From the NCBI GenBank assembly GCA_951799425.1, contig OX637406.1, positions 30,622,390 through 30,686,389 of the forward strand: DNA of 64,000 nucleotides, written 5' to 3'. Origin of the DNA: Ilex aquifolium. Taxonomy: Eukaryota; Streptophyta; Magnoliopsida; Aquifoliales; Aquifoliaceae. Numbering within the stretch: position 1 is the stretch's first letter; the number at the start of each line of letters is the position of its first letter. The notes below the pieces were generated by a model that worked only from the letters and a program-made list of their open reading frames with translations, had not been told where the DNA came from and ran no database searches. A program made the position numbers and the translations under genes. Positions 36,601-47,710 of the stretch are shown here, piece after piece.

Positions 36601-37656
36601 GTAAGAAAGCTCAAGGAATATAAGATCAAGGGTGCATCTATACCTTCATGTCTCTCTAAACAGCAACAGTTGCATTATTACATATATGCTTTTTCAAGTT
36701 AATTTACACGTTGAACTCTTAAGAATTTGAACCCCAAAAACTCTGCAACTCTCAAAAACTAAAAATAACCAATTCTCTAAAACTGAAAATATGCAGGCAA
36801 TTAAGTCAAAAGGTGCGAACTCGTAAGCAGCCATAAATCAGAGATTTAGGAAAGCAACAAGATTTATGAGCACACTTTACCTTTAGAGGCTCAGGACAGT
36901 CACGACCCAAGTAATCTTCCAGAGTCTCGTCATTTTCTTCAAGTTCATCCCCACCGGAAAACACTACAATCATGTAATCATTAACTTTGCTTCCAAAGAA
37001 GGTTTGCAAGCTATGAACAGCAGCTTCTTCTTCTTGCGTAAAGCGGTTCCTGACTGAAAGAACTACAAGAACTCCATGGATACCATCCTTGGCCATATTG
37101 ATGCACTTAACAATTTCTTTGCCAATAAATTCAGGTTCAACAGAAGCATCAAACAATCCTGCCATTATCATAGTTCAGCGTTATTGAATCATATTATAAA
37201 TCAACAAAACAATTATCGAATAAGGACCAATTACTTAACATTTCATACTTTCCTCTAAATTTCAATTTCATTTTTACTTTTAATTTTATGAATTTGTTTT
37301 GTCCCTCTTGTTCATGTTCCCACAATTTGCAAGCATATTACATCCCTATTTTTTCTTTTCTAAAGATCTCACTACAACATAAATCACAAACTCCATTGGG
37401 AATGCACATCCAATATATTCATACCAGGAGTGTCAATCACATTGAGAATCTGGCCATCTCCCAATACAGTCCTCTGCATTTCACAAGTACTAGTAACACC
37501 AGTTGAGGAAGACCTTGACTTGAATGCCCTTCTCTGAAGGATACTATTGCCCGTCGCACTTTTGCCATTACCCGTACGTCCAATCAAAACCACAGTTCTA
37601 ACCCCATTCGACGGTAATGTAAACTCCCAATCATCATCGATCAAGCTTCCACCCAT
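24671..37656 (-). CDS. AIG1/IAN-family GTPase (plant GIMAP-type), five exons
   Basis: Exons on the minus strand: 37656-37425, 37158-36881, 32307-32143, 32033-31902 and 24883-24671. All introns are GT-AG, phases match, and the joined frame is 339 codons ending TGA. Motifs: P-loop GRTGNGKS (26-33), switch STGVT (51-55), DTPG (75-78, Gly split by intron 1), the family's conserved box DGIHGVLVVLSVRNRFT (102-118), G4-like SGGD (145-148) and CGNRR (176-180). A Lys/Glu-rich coiled coil fills about 235-330. The last residues CAIL form a CaaX-type box with Leu, which would favour geranylgeranylation and membrane attachment (inference). Plant members are linked to pathogen and stress responses; AIG1 was found as avrRpt2-induced. 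Introns 2 and 4 are unusually long (4.6 and 7.0 kb). Upstream, TTTTATAG just before the ATG could be an acceptor of a 5' leader intron. Confidence 0.9.
26236..26360. repeat. GAGCT/CTCGAG-rich repeat in intron 4
   Basis: Overlapping words such as GAGCCGAGCTCGAGCC and CTCAAGCTCAACTCAAGCC. It looks like the degenerate end of a dispersed repeat; no boundaries can be fixed. Confidence 0.4.
26444..26743. mobile_element. hAT-type MITE in intron 4
   Basis: Inverted ends TAGGCATGTCAAT and (reverse complement) TAGGGGTATCAAT, 300 bases apart. Flanks ATTCCAAT and ATTCCAAC match at 7 of 8 positions, the target size of hAT elements. Internal GTGTCGTG and GGGTC words fit the common plant TAGGGGTGTCAAT MITE type. 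No coding capacity. Confidence 0.78.
27300..28130. other. AT-rich intron 4 segment without features
   Basis: A short (CT)n run near 27339 and repeated GGTACC/TACCATA words (27490, 27700, 27790, 27930), but no clear ends, ORF or RNA gene. Confidence 0.4.
28165..29105 (+). pseudogene. Ty1/copia RT-RNase H remnant in intron 4
   Basis: Plus-strand fragments in several frames: LLLYVDDMGIIGDDLMALQS (RT active site), FDIKDLDRLRYF, TPLELNVPNN, LADPTLQP, GNLVYLSITRPNISYAV, a SDADW-like ADANW region (FFDANWTRDAKD), then RNase H pieces YYDKKSVIQTAHDYVFHEQT, GINCHFVRHHLQLGTLSLP and ADLFTKSHAAQRF. The order matches copia pol. No LTRs were found, and stops and shifts are frequent, so this is an old truncated copy, antisense to the host gene. 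Confidence 0.85.
29106..31677. other. Intron 4 of the GTPase gene, no further genes seen
   Basis: AT-rich. Two similar words GACCCACGATCTGGGTA (about 29499) and GACCCACGATCCGGGTA (about 29873) lie 374 bases apart in direct orientation. A purine-rich stretch (GAGAAAAAGAGGAGGAG) lies near 30500. Short ORFs here have no recognisable family. Confidence 0.4.
31678..31795 (-). mobile_element. tRNA-derived SINE in intron 4
   Basis: On the minus strand: a head with A-box-like CCAATGGTACTC and B-box-like GGTCAAGGGTTCTCAAG, then a short body and a poly(A) tail of about 19-20 bases. A perfect 13-base target duplication ACTTTGGCATTAT flanks it (31665-31677 and 31796-31808). It resembles the Au-like SINEs of plants, but assignment to a family needs a database comparison. 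It lies about 100 bases downstream of the exon 4 donor site. Confidence 0.82.
32308..36880. other. Intron 2 of the GTPase gene, mostly unassigned
   Basis: 4.6 kb, AT-rich. Apart from the weak MITE-like repeat at 35281-35897, nothing can be supported. C-rich and T-rich runs occur near 33330 and 34390. The ORFs listed by translation are short and low-complexity. Confidence 0.45.
35281..35897. repeat. Possible MITE with AGCTATGAAGCACG ends
   Basis: Left end AGCTATGAAGCACGGAT; the right end read on the other strand is AGCTATGAAACACGACT, 14 of 17 matching. GATACG words recur inside both ends (GGATACGACA, GGATACGTAG, TGATACGGTA). No target duplication was seen, so this is tentative. Confidence 0.35.
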
Positions 37657-39661
37657 GCTATAAAATCAAAGTTTCTATAAGAAAGATAAATTCCAATACA
37701 TGTTTAACAATACACTCGCAACATACAATATTGATGTTATTATCTAGAGCGATTCATCACAATAGAAATTTAGTCCATAAAACCTGTCTTTCACTTGGAG
37801 TCAGTACATGCTATGAAGCAAGAGCACTCTTAAGAAAGTGACATATCCGTGTCGGACACTGACACTCCTCGGTCACTCTCGGATACATGTCCGATTCTGT
37901 TTTGTCCATATTAAATGATAAAATTTTAATTTCAGTCATGTGTCCGACACTTCTTTGATGACATGTCCAACACTTCTTTGATGATATGTCCGACACTTCT
38001 TTAAACTGTGTCTACTACTAACAATAAACATGTATTAGCATGTGACTAACAAAACTTAAAAATTTGACTAATGAGTATTTTATACTATGAGAGAACATAT
38101 AATTATCAACACTAGATATGTTAAATTGTACTCAAAAAATAATAATTAAAACAACAGATGCATAAAAATTTCAGACAAGAGGAATTGAGAAAATGAAGCA
38201 ATTATTAACTTATATATGTTGGGCACATGTTGTCTACAAAAAAATTTTACAATTCTTTGATTATTATATGATGTTTCAGTCTTAAAATTCACACTAGATA
38301 ATTAGACATAACATTTATTTATCATAGAGTACTAAGTTTTTTATGAATAGTATATCATTATCACTATATTTGCGACAAATCATATAATTTTATACATAAC
38401 ATATAATTATTTGTAGCGTGTCCCCGTAGCATGTCCTCAACGGATTTGTGTCCTACTATTTTTAAAATGTCATGTTTGCGTGTCCATATCCTTATCCGTG
38501 CTTCTTAGAATACATATAAACAATTCAGGATTTGGAAAATAAGAGGTTACATAGTTTTAAAAGCCTCTTTGGCAGGAGTGAACAGAATCAAAGGTACACT
38601 TCTAAGATGTACATTTTTAATGTTGAGACAAATGCCAAAATGGGTCATTAAAAAAAAGTTGTCAGACTGTTTGGTCTTTGTCAAACAAGGGAGCTAGGAT
38701 AGGGGAATTGTGAACGGAGCACAAACTTAACCTTAGAAATTATTTGTACAAAGTATACACAACCTCACAGTTACAAAGTTCTGTTGTTACCCATACACAT
38801 TTACGAACCTTTAAGTGAAAAAATTCTTCTGTTCTTTGTTACTTATTCACAAAAAGATATACAATGGTATGTAACCATACATAAAGCTAAACAAGCTTAT
38901 TCATACTAGTGACAATTCACTTCTGCCTTTGATATATGGATAGCAGTGACAGAATATCGATTGACCTTTTGGCTTAACTTCTCTAATATGCTCCTTGAGT
39001 TCCCTATTCAACATTTTGTGCTTCCCATGTGTTTGCAATTTGTTGTTATTACCCACTATTTCACCTTTTTCTTCCTGTAAATATGCATTTTAGCAATTAT
39101 TTTTAAGACAATCAAAAACATCTCCGTATTTCTGTTTTAATTTGAAACTACAGAATTTCTAAGAGTGCAACAAACTTATAACCAAACCTACAAAATAGAA
39201 TTTATAAATAAAAAAAAAGCGTTTGATGCGTATCAGTAGCTCTTTTCTTTTTCTTAGGAATTTTTTTTAAGAAAATAAACTCGGATTAATGGAAAATTAT
39301 TGAAACAAAAGGCTCGCATCCAAAGAGACCGTACGGTTACAGCACAATCAAATCGATATACCTGAATCATTATGACCCTGATTACTTGCAATTTCGGAAT
39401 TATTATTTACCAAGTCAAGAAGAAAGACTTGATCAAAGATGGTTCATCATATCAAAAAGATTATATCAAAGATGGTTAACTGACCTGACTGAGATAATCT
39501 CTTTGCAAATTTGTGCTGCAGTTCAAAGTAAAGAAGACGACGAATGGGGAGGAGGAAAGTCACCAGCATAAGCCAAAAGGTAAAGCGAGAGACGTACGTT
39601 TGGTATGGTCCGTGTATACTACAATATCTGTGAAAACTGTACACGAGGGAATCTATCCATA
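37657..39661. other. Upstream region of the GTPase gene
   Basis: AT-rich and probably containing the promoter and any 5' leader exon, which could not be located. The stretch 37811-38515 has repeated TGTCCGACACTTCTTTGATGA words and GTGTCC/CCGTG ends, looking like a degraded dispersed repeat. No ORF has family features. Confidence 0.4.
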
Positions 39662-39664
39662 TTA

Positions 39665-39993
39665 GAGCATCTCCGAACATAAAAAGTTAAACCACAAAAT
39701 TATACTGGACTAGCTATTTGGTTAAATGGCTTTTTACATTTGGCTAGTCTTCTTGGCTAGTTATTTTATATTTGAAGAGCAAATAACTCTTTTTGTACTC
39801 CAAGAGAATAGTTATTTTGTATTTTGATGATATGTAAAGCTATGTAATATTTTGACTTAAAATATTAATAGTAGTTAACTAAAATAAAAAGTATGGTTGG
39901 AATAACTTTGTCAAAATTGCTCTTTAAAATAAAAAATTTAATATTTTAATATATTTTGAATAATTATTTTAAAGAGTACTTTTGGAGATGCTC
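39665..39993. mobile_element. Tourist-type (PIF/Harbinger) MITE
   Basis: 329 bases with inverted ends GAGCATCTCCGAA and (reverse complement) GAGCATCTCCAAA, flanked on both sides by the three-base target TTA (39662-39664 and 39994-39996). AT-rich interior without coding capacity. It lies about 2 kb upstream of the GTPase start codon. Confidence 0.82.
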
Positions 39994-40697
39994 TTACAAC
40001 TTATCAATTATGATCATCTATAACTTTTTCATCTTTATTATTAACTAGGGGTAACTCGTGTCTTCAACTACGGTGCAATGTGAAGGATTTTGAGATAAAT
40101 ATTGGTAATCATTAAATGAATCTATTTAATACTGTCAGATAAATTTATTAAAGTATGTCATGTTTTATATTATAAATCTTATCACATCCTTTATATTTGT
40201 CTCTCCTTCCATATCTAGTCACACAAACAAAAAAATCTTAAATAATTGCCCAAATTCAAAAATAATGATCTAAAAATATTCATACTAATTCTTCTTTTAA
40301 AATAGCTCGAATATTGTCGACCATATCTTCTATATTAATGGAATTGTCATAAAAATATATAAAAACTTCCCAAATCAACATCATATATACAAATGCCTCT
40401 GAAAAAAAAAACAAACAAACACTAACATAACATATTGAAATTTACAATCTTTAAGTAATAAATAAAATATTGCTCATTTATATGACTTACGAATTTATCA
40501 CCTCTACTACTAATCAATTCAATAACACAACATAATTATAAACTCAACCACAATATTTCCAATCTACCCTACCACATGTAATAAATATCTCAAGCAAAAA
40601 ATAATAATAATAACATAACACAATTAAATTCACAATATTTAAACCATACATAAAATCAACTAAATCTTACCCATTTTATAAAACTCATGAATTTATC

Positions 40698-40702
40698 ACC
40701 AC
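40698..40702. repeat. Target duplication ACCAC, left copy
   Basis: ACCAC before the 5' LTR; the same five bases follow the 3' LTR at 51861-51865. Confidence 0.9.
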
Positions 40703-40852
40703 TGACGAGTCCGAATTTTACTGGGCCAAAGCCCAAATCAAGTGAACCAAAGAAGCCCAAAGAAGCTTCCAAATCATAAATGGGTCAACTCATTGCAAGC
40801 CCAATTCTCCAAGGCACAAGGAGACAAACTACAGGACACCCAAGACCCAAGT

Positions 40853-40940
40853 GGGCGCCGCCCACCTGGCTCCCATTGGGCGCCGCCCACCTGGACCCAA
40901 ATGGGCGCCGCCCACCAAGCCCTATTGGGCGCCGCCCAGT
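40853..40940. repeat. Tandem GGGCGCCGCCCA units in the 5' LTR
   Basis: Four units of about 24 bases, each with TGGGCGCCGCCCA followed by CCTGG or CCAAG. The 3' LTR has three (about 51184-51246). The core GGCGCC is palindromic and strongly CpG-rich. Confidence 0.9.
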
Positions 40941-41247
40941 GCAGGGCTCCCCTGCTTCGTCCTCTTTCGCTTCAGTACGAGCCCAAATGAACTCCTGGTC
41001 CAATCTCAAGATCAGGGAAGGGCCCAGTCCAGCTCAGGACCTCCTCCGACTGAATAGGAGCACGATGAAGAGAATATCGGGATGAAGATTGAGAAGATCG
41101 AGTCCTACCTAAATAGAACCTTCCAAAATGGTAGAATCCTACCATAACTATACTTACCAAATTCATGGTAGAATCCTACCATAACTATACTTACCAAATT
41201 CACAGGAGACTTCTTCCTCACGTCACTGCCTCACCGCCTTAGTGAGC

Positions 41248-41257
41248 CTATATAATG
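41248..41257 (+). promoter_or_regulatory. TATA box of the Tat 5' LTR
   Basis: CTATATAATG, repeated at 51566-51575 in the 3' LTR and conserved in the solo LTR near 52950. A likely start site for the sense transcript. Confidence 0.6.
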
Positions 41258-41543
41258 TAAGCCCTCACTGTATAAAGGGCATGACACTGACGAGTCTCTA
41301 ACTACTCTCTCTCTCTCTCTCAAAAAGCATTGTAAACTCTCCGGAGTACCACCGTTCATCAATAAAACACCTCAGGCCACCGTCGCCATTCAAAGAGTGG
41401 ACGTAGGTCATCCGAGACCGAACCACTATAAATCTCCTGTGTTGACTCTCTATTACTTGTTTTCATATTTAATTGCCATTGATTGCTCATTAATCACTCT
41501 TGTGACTGTTGATCTCGCACCATACGATTTTGTGCATCATCAG

Positions 41544-41563
41544 TTTGGCGCCGTCTGTGGGAA
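41544..41563 (+). other. Primer binding site of the Tat element
   Basis: TTTGGCGCCGTCTGTGGGAA immediately after the LTR end. It is the usual PBS-like sequence of this lineage; I do not assign the tRNA. Confidence 0.7.
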
Positions 41564-41592
41564 CGACTAGTTTTCCTACTCTCATCCAATCC

Positions 41593-44500
41593 ATGGCAAT
41601 AACTACCCGATCAATGAGCCAGCAACCGGGAGAAAACAACCAGACTCACCGGGAGGAGGTCCCCCCTCCCATCGTGCCTAGGGAACCTTCTACTGTTACT
41701 CCCGCTACTGGACAACAACAACTCCTCCAGACCATGCAGCTGCTGGTGAGCCAGAACCAGCAGATCATCCAACTCATGATCTCTCAAGGAGGAGTCCCAC
41801 TCCCTCCACCACGAGAAGAACAGCCTGTCCCTTCCGGACGCCAGACTGCCCCCCACCGTGGGGTCCCTCACCATGATGCTCCAGGGCCACGCCAAGGGGC
41901 CCCTCATCCGGCAGTCCCTCCTCAACACGCAGGGAGTTCACGCGTTCCCCCTTTGCATGTGCCTGCTCAGGAGGGCGCAGGGGAAAGCCAATATGGAGAC
42001 CACGAGAGCCAGTACCTGACCAAGGATGTCCCTAATCAGTGGGACGAAAAGATCAAAGAGGTGCAAAACCAACTGGGTGACGCCCTCAATGCTATCAAGG
42101 CACAGGCGCCGGAGACCTTGGACTACTTGGTAAGACGTATCGACTCTCCTTTTACTGCTGACATAGTGAATTACCCACTGCCCTCGAAGTTCAAGATGCC
42201 AAACATCGAGATCTTCGACGGCACCAAAGACCCTTTAGACCACTTGGACACCTATAAGTCCCTCAAGCAGCTACACAACGTGCCTGAGGAGATCATGTGC
42301 AGAGCTTTCCCTACCACACTAAAGGGGTCTGCCCGTCAGTGGTTCTCCAAGGTGAAGCCCTCCTCCGTCCATTCTTTCGCAGAGCTTAGCAGGTCTTTCG
42401 TCTCCCACTTCATTGGGGGACGCCGCCATCAGAAACCAGTTACCCATCTGCTCACCATGAAGCAGGACAGGGACGAAAGCCTCAGAAACTACCTCGCCCG
42501 TTTCAATGACGAGGTCCTCCAAGTCGAGGAGCCAGACGATAAGGTAACCTTAGCTGCCTTTATCGCCGGCCTCCGCAGCTCCAGCTTCATGTTCTCTGTC
42601 CTCAAAAAACCACCTTCTAGCATGCCTGAGTTGCTGACCAGAGCACAGAAGTATATGAATGCCGAGGATGTCACTAAGGCCCGCCGAGGTGAGTCCTCAC
42701 GGGGAGGGGAGAAAAGGAAGGACAGCCGAGAAGAAATAAGGGAGACCGAGAACAAGAGGAAGAAGGCCGACAGAGTCTCAATAAAAGACCGTCTAGGGCC
42801 ATTGCCCCCGAGAGACCGACAGCCATTCACTCCACTCAACGCCTCAGTGGAGCACATCCTGCTCCAGATTCAGGATGACCCAACCGTTCGTTGGCCCGGA
42901 AAGATGAAATCTGACCCCAAGCGGAGGAACCCCAGTAAATATTGCCGCTTCCACCGCGACCATGGACATGACACGGATGACTGTTTCCAGCTAAAAAAGC
43001 AGATTGAGGAACTTATCCAGCGGGGTCATCTCAGACAGTATGTGGCTGGTCGAGGACCAGTTCCCCCGAACGAAGAACGTGAGCGACAACAGCCCCTCGG
43101 TGAGATTCAAACCATCGCCGGAGGGTTAGGAGGAGGAGGTGACTCCAACTCCGCCAGGAAGGTACATGCCCGTAGAGCCAGACAGACAAACACTTATGAC
43201 TCTCGCCCACTGAAGACCCCCCGACATGGGGAGGAGGAGGTCATCACTTTCTCAGATAAAGACCTTGAGGGAATCCAGGTCCCACACGATGACCCTCTAG
43301 TCTTGACTCTGATGGTGGCCAACTACCAAGTCAAGAGGGTCCTGGTCGACAGCGGCAGCTCAGCCGACATCCTATTCGCCACTGCCTATGACAGCCTTCA
43401 CCTCGGCAGAGAGAGGTTACAGCCAGTCCGTACTCCCTTGGTGGGTTTCTCGGGAGAGAGAGTCCAGCCTTTGGGATCCATCACTCTGCCTGTCACAGCA
43501 GGGACTGCTTCTAGAAGCTCTACCATAATGGTAAATTTCCTTGTACTTGATTGCCCCTCTGCTTATAATATAATTCTTGGACGTCCTGCTCTCAATGCTT
43601 TAAGGGCAGTACCCTCTACCTATCACCTTCTCCTTCGGTTTCCAACCTGCAATGGGATCGGGGAGATAAGAGGGGATCAGGTCTCAGCCAGAGAGTGCTA
43701 TGTGGCCTCTATGAGGGCTAAGAGACCGCACGAGACTCTCCAGATCGAAGTACTCGACCCCAGGGATGACAGCACCTTGGAAAAAGGTGAACCTGCAGAA
43801 GAGCTCCAACCAGTAGTACTCGATGACAGCCTTCCAGAGAGGAAGGTCTACATAGGCTCCTCACTCTCCCAGGAGCGGGCATCTGCCTTAGTAGACTTCC
43901 TCAGGCAGAACATAGACGTTTTTGCCTGGTCCCACGAGGACTTGGAGGGCATTGACCCTGAGGTGGCCTCCCACCGACTCAACGTTGACCCCAGGTACAA
44001 GCCTATACGCCAAAAACTGAGAAGTATTAGCACCGAAAGGGGGCAAGCCATGGAAAAAGAAGTAGACAAGTTGCTGGTAAATGGATCAGTGAGGGAGGTG
44101 GCCTACCCTGACTGGCTCTCCAATGTGGTCATGGTCACAAAGACCAATGGGAAGTGGCGCCTGTGCGTGGACTTCACAGAACTTAACAAGGCCTGTCCCA
44201 AAGACAGCTACCCTCTCCCCCGCATCGACCTCCTCATCGACGCCACTGCGGGACACGAGCTGCTAAGTTTTCTAGATGCCTAATCTGGGTACAACCAGAT
44301 CAGCATGTTTCCCCCTGATCAGGAGAAGACCTCGTTCATCACCCCGAGAGGCACTTACTGTTATAGGGTGATGCCTTTCGGGCTCAAAAACGCCGGAGCT
44401 ACATACCAGTGCCTCGTTAACAGAATGTTCGAGAGCCAGATTGGGAAGACCATGGAAGTTTATGTTGACGATATGTTAGTGAAGAGTATAGCTGCAGTAG

Positions 44501-47408
44501 ACCATGTAGCACATCTCCAAGAGACCTTCAAGGTGTTGAGAGCCTACAGAATGAAGCTGAACCCAGAAAAGTGTGCTTTCGGTGTCAGCTCAGGAAAGTT
44601 TTTGGGCTTCATGGTCTACAAGAGGGGAATAGAGGCAAACCCGGACAAAATCAGAGCTGTATTGGAGATGAAGTCCCCTACATCCACCAAGGAGGTCCAA
44701 CGCCTTAATGGGAGAATAGCAGCCCTTAACAGGTTCGTTTCTAAGTCCGCTGATAAATGTCTCCCTTTCTTTAAGATACTCCGCAGGTCCTTCCAGTGGG
44801 GCCCAGACGCTGAGAAAGCCTTCCAGAAGCTCAAAGCCTATCTGGCCACACCACCACTACTCTCTCATGCCGTTCCAGGGGAGGTCCTCTACCTTTACCT
44901 CTCCTTCTCGCCCTCTGCTGTCAGCTCTATCCTTATCATAGAAGAAGAAGGCATCCAGAAGCCCATATACTATGTAAGTAAGGCATATCGAGGGGCAGAG
45001 GTAAGGTACTCGGAGTTGGAAAAGTTGGCCCTCGCCCTTATCACTGCCGCAAGACGTTTGCGCCATTACTTTCAGAGCCACACCGTCAGGGTGGTCACAA
45101 ATCAACCTCTCAAGGGCATATTAGGGAGGCCAGATGTATCCGGTCGACTACTCAAATGGGCCGTCGAGTTGAGCGAGTTCGATGTGCAATATCAGCCACG
45201 ATCAGCCATTAAAGCACAAGCACTCGCAGATTTCGTTGCGGAGTCTACGCCATCACAAGAATCTGAAGAAAAGGTTCTAGAAGTCCCTACCTCCATACGC
45301 TCAGAACACACCGACTCCGCTTACCAGGAAACTGAGTCAGACGCGGCCCTGGGAGAACATGACGGCCCGGAGGAGCAGCAGCGAGCCCAGCAGCCCAGGG
45401 GACCCCACACCATAGCCTGGGCGCCACCCACCTTGGACTGGGCGCCGCCCACCACCCCTAGGGCGCCGCCCACCTTGTCCGGGGCACTATCCTCCTCTCC
45501 TGCCTCGCCCTCCTCTCATCAGGAGTCACCCAGCAACCTATTGCCACCACCCCTAGGGCGCCGCCCACCTTGTCCGGGGCACTATCCTCCTCTCCTGCCT
45601 CGCCCTCCTCTCATCAGGAGTCACCCAGCAACCTATTGCCACCAACCTCTTCGTCTACAAAGTTGGTTCCCTCCCCATCACCCACTACAACCTTCTGGAA
45701 GCTTTATGTAGATGGGTCATCCACCAACGAGGGTGGGGGAGCTGGACTAGTACTGATCAGCCCTCATGGTACTCCGTTGAAATATGATGTCTCTCTCCAC
45801 TTTGCCACGTCTAACAATCAAGCCGAGTACGAGGCCCTCATCTCAGGCTTGAGATTGGCATTGGAGATGGAAGCCCTCAACCTTACAGTCTTTAGCGATT
45901 CTCAACTCATAGTCAACCAAGTCAGAGGAGATTTCGAAGCAAAGGAAGAAAGGATGCAGGAATACCTCTCAGTGGCACAAGCTCTACTTACAAAGTTCAC
46001 CTATTTCCATATCAGTCATGTACCTCGGGAAGAAAATGCCATGGCCGACGCCCTCGCCAAGTTCGCCTCTGCGAATCTGCTTATGGGCCCGGTACTGACA
46101 GGTCACCAGTACGAGCCTAGCACCCTCAAGACTCAAGAGAGTGATGTCCACTGCACATCCTCGGAGTCCAACTGGATGACCCCCATCCGAGCCTACCTTG
46201 AGGAGGGCACACTCCCAGACAACCCTATGGAAGCCAGAAAGTTGAGAACTAGATCATCCAGGTACGTCATCCTACAGAATACCCTCTACAAGAAAAGCCA
46301 TTCTCTCCCACTACTCCGCTGTCTCACACCAGAGGAGGCAGGCTATGCTATGAGGGAAATTCACGAGGGAATATGTGGAAACCACTCAGGAGGGCGAGCA
46401 TTGGCCCATAAAGTAGTCAGGCAAGGATACTATTGGCCCACCATGATCAGAGAGTCTAAAGACTTTGTCAGGAAGTGTGACAAGTGCCAACGCTTCGCTA
46501 CTGTGTCCAGACAACCACCCGAGGAGCTCACCGCCATTCAGAGCCCATGGCCTTTCTCCATGTGGGGGATCGACATCCTGGGTCCCCTCCCAGTAAGCCG
46601 AGGCCAATGCAAATTCGTGGTCATCGCTATAGACTACTTCACTAAGTGGGCTTAAGCTGAAGCCCTAGCCAGGATCACAGACCAGAAAATAAAGGATTTT
46701 ATATGGAGAAGTCTGGTCTGTCGATTTGGAGTACCACACGCCATTGTGAGCGACAATGCCAAGCAGTTTGATAACAGACTACTCAACAATTTCTGTACAG
46801 ATCTCCAAATCAAGCAACCCCACTCCAGTCCCGCCCATCCATAGGCAAACGGCCAAGTGGAGGTCACTGTCAGGACCATACTCCGCAACTTGAAAGCCAG
46901 ACTCGAAGCCGCGAAAGGGAAGTGGGTTGACGAACTCCCAGGAGTCCTATGGGCCTATCGGACAACACCAAGAAGTCCTACAGGCGAGACACCATTCTCC
47001 CTATCCTATGGGACAGAGGCTGTGATACCCGTTGAAATCGGGGTACACTCCCTTAGGGTTCAGTTTCATGACCCTACCAGTAACGAAGAAGGTCTCCGCA
47101 TCAACCTCGACTTGGTAGGGGAGGAAAGGGAAATAGCCATGCTCAGGAATGCAGAGTACAAGCGTCGCATGACCAAGTACTACAACTCGAGGGTGAAGCC
47201 TCGCTCCTTCTTACCTGGGGACCTGGTCCTAAAGAAGGTCATCCTGGCTACCAAAGACTCCAGGGAAGGAAAGCTGGGACCCAACTGGGAAGGACCCTAC
47301 ACGGTCACAGAGGTAGTGAGACCAGGTACCTACAGAATCCAAAATTTTGAAGGAAAGGTCCTGGGCCACCCTTGGAACGCAGAACATTTAAAGAAATACT
47401 ACCAGTAG
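41593..47408 (+). pseudogene. Tat gag-pol (gag, protease, RT, RNase H, second RNase H, integrase)
   Basis: Start chosen at ATG 41593 (MAITTRSMSQQPG), just after the PBS. Gag: FDGTKDPLDHLDTYK, GSARQWFSKV, then the CRFHRDHGHDTDDC zinc motif (about 42944-42985). Protease: VDSGSSADILF and ILGRPALNAL. RT: KWRLCVDFTELNKACP, SGYNQI, VYVDDMLVKS. Gypsy RNase H ends near ALADFVAE. The second RNase H has LYVDGSSTNEGG, NNQAEYEAL, FSDSQLIVNQV and MADALAKF. Integrase: HHCC near 46360-46490, GIDILGPL, VSDNAKQF, NGQVEVTV. Breaks: TAA at 44281 (before SGYNQI), a 95-base tandem duplication at 45451-45640 shifting the frame, TAA at 46654 (KWA-stop-AEA) and TAG at 46842 (HP-stop-ANGQ). Few lesions for its length, consistent with a young copy. 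Confidence 0.92.
45451..45640 (+). repeat. 95-base tandem duplication in the RNase H linker
   Basis: The block starting ACCACCCCTAGGG at 45451 recurs at 45546 with no visible mismatch. Because 95 is not a multiple of three, the frame after it (which encodes the second RNase H and integrase) is shifted by two; taking out one copy restores it. It includes GGGCGCCGCCCACC. Confidence 0.93.
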
Positions 47409-47710
47409 CTGGGGGCAGTAGGCCATGATTTGATGTCCACTGTTTAGACTATTTGCGTTTTTGCCTTAGTCAATTTCTCATGATTAGTTGATTTCTCTCC
47501 GAGTATCCACTTTGGATTATGAAATAACATTCCTTAGTATTTTCTCAAAAGGTTGTGTTTCATCCAAAATTGTAGAAGCTTTGGTGTTTCATTCAAAATT
47601 CTAGAAGCTTTTACAAAAGAGTTAGACAAAAGCTGACATTTCATGTAAAGAAGCTTCTAAAAAAAAGTGGGACATAGTCCGACGAGCAAAAAATACAAGG
47701 TGCCACACTA

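Larger units (their letters stand above)
40703..41542 (+). repeat. 5' LTR of the Tat element
   Basis: TGACGAGTCC to GCATCATCA. It contains four units around GGGCGCCGCCCA (40853-40940) and a 38-base direct duplication (ATGGTAGAATCCTACCATAA..., about 41127-41202). Confidence 0.93.

Noticed and set aside
40785..41009. ORFs across the Tat LTRs with repeated Ala-Pro-Pro or Gly-Arg-Arg
   Set aside because: They reflect the tandem GGGCGCCGCCC units; the same LTR is present at 51 kb and is non-coding.
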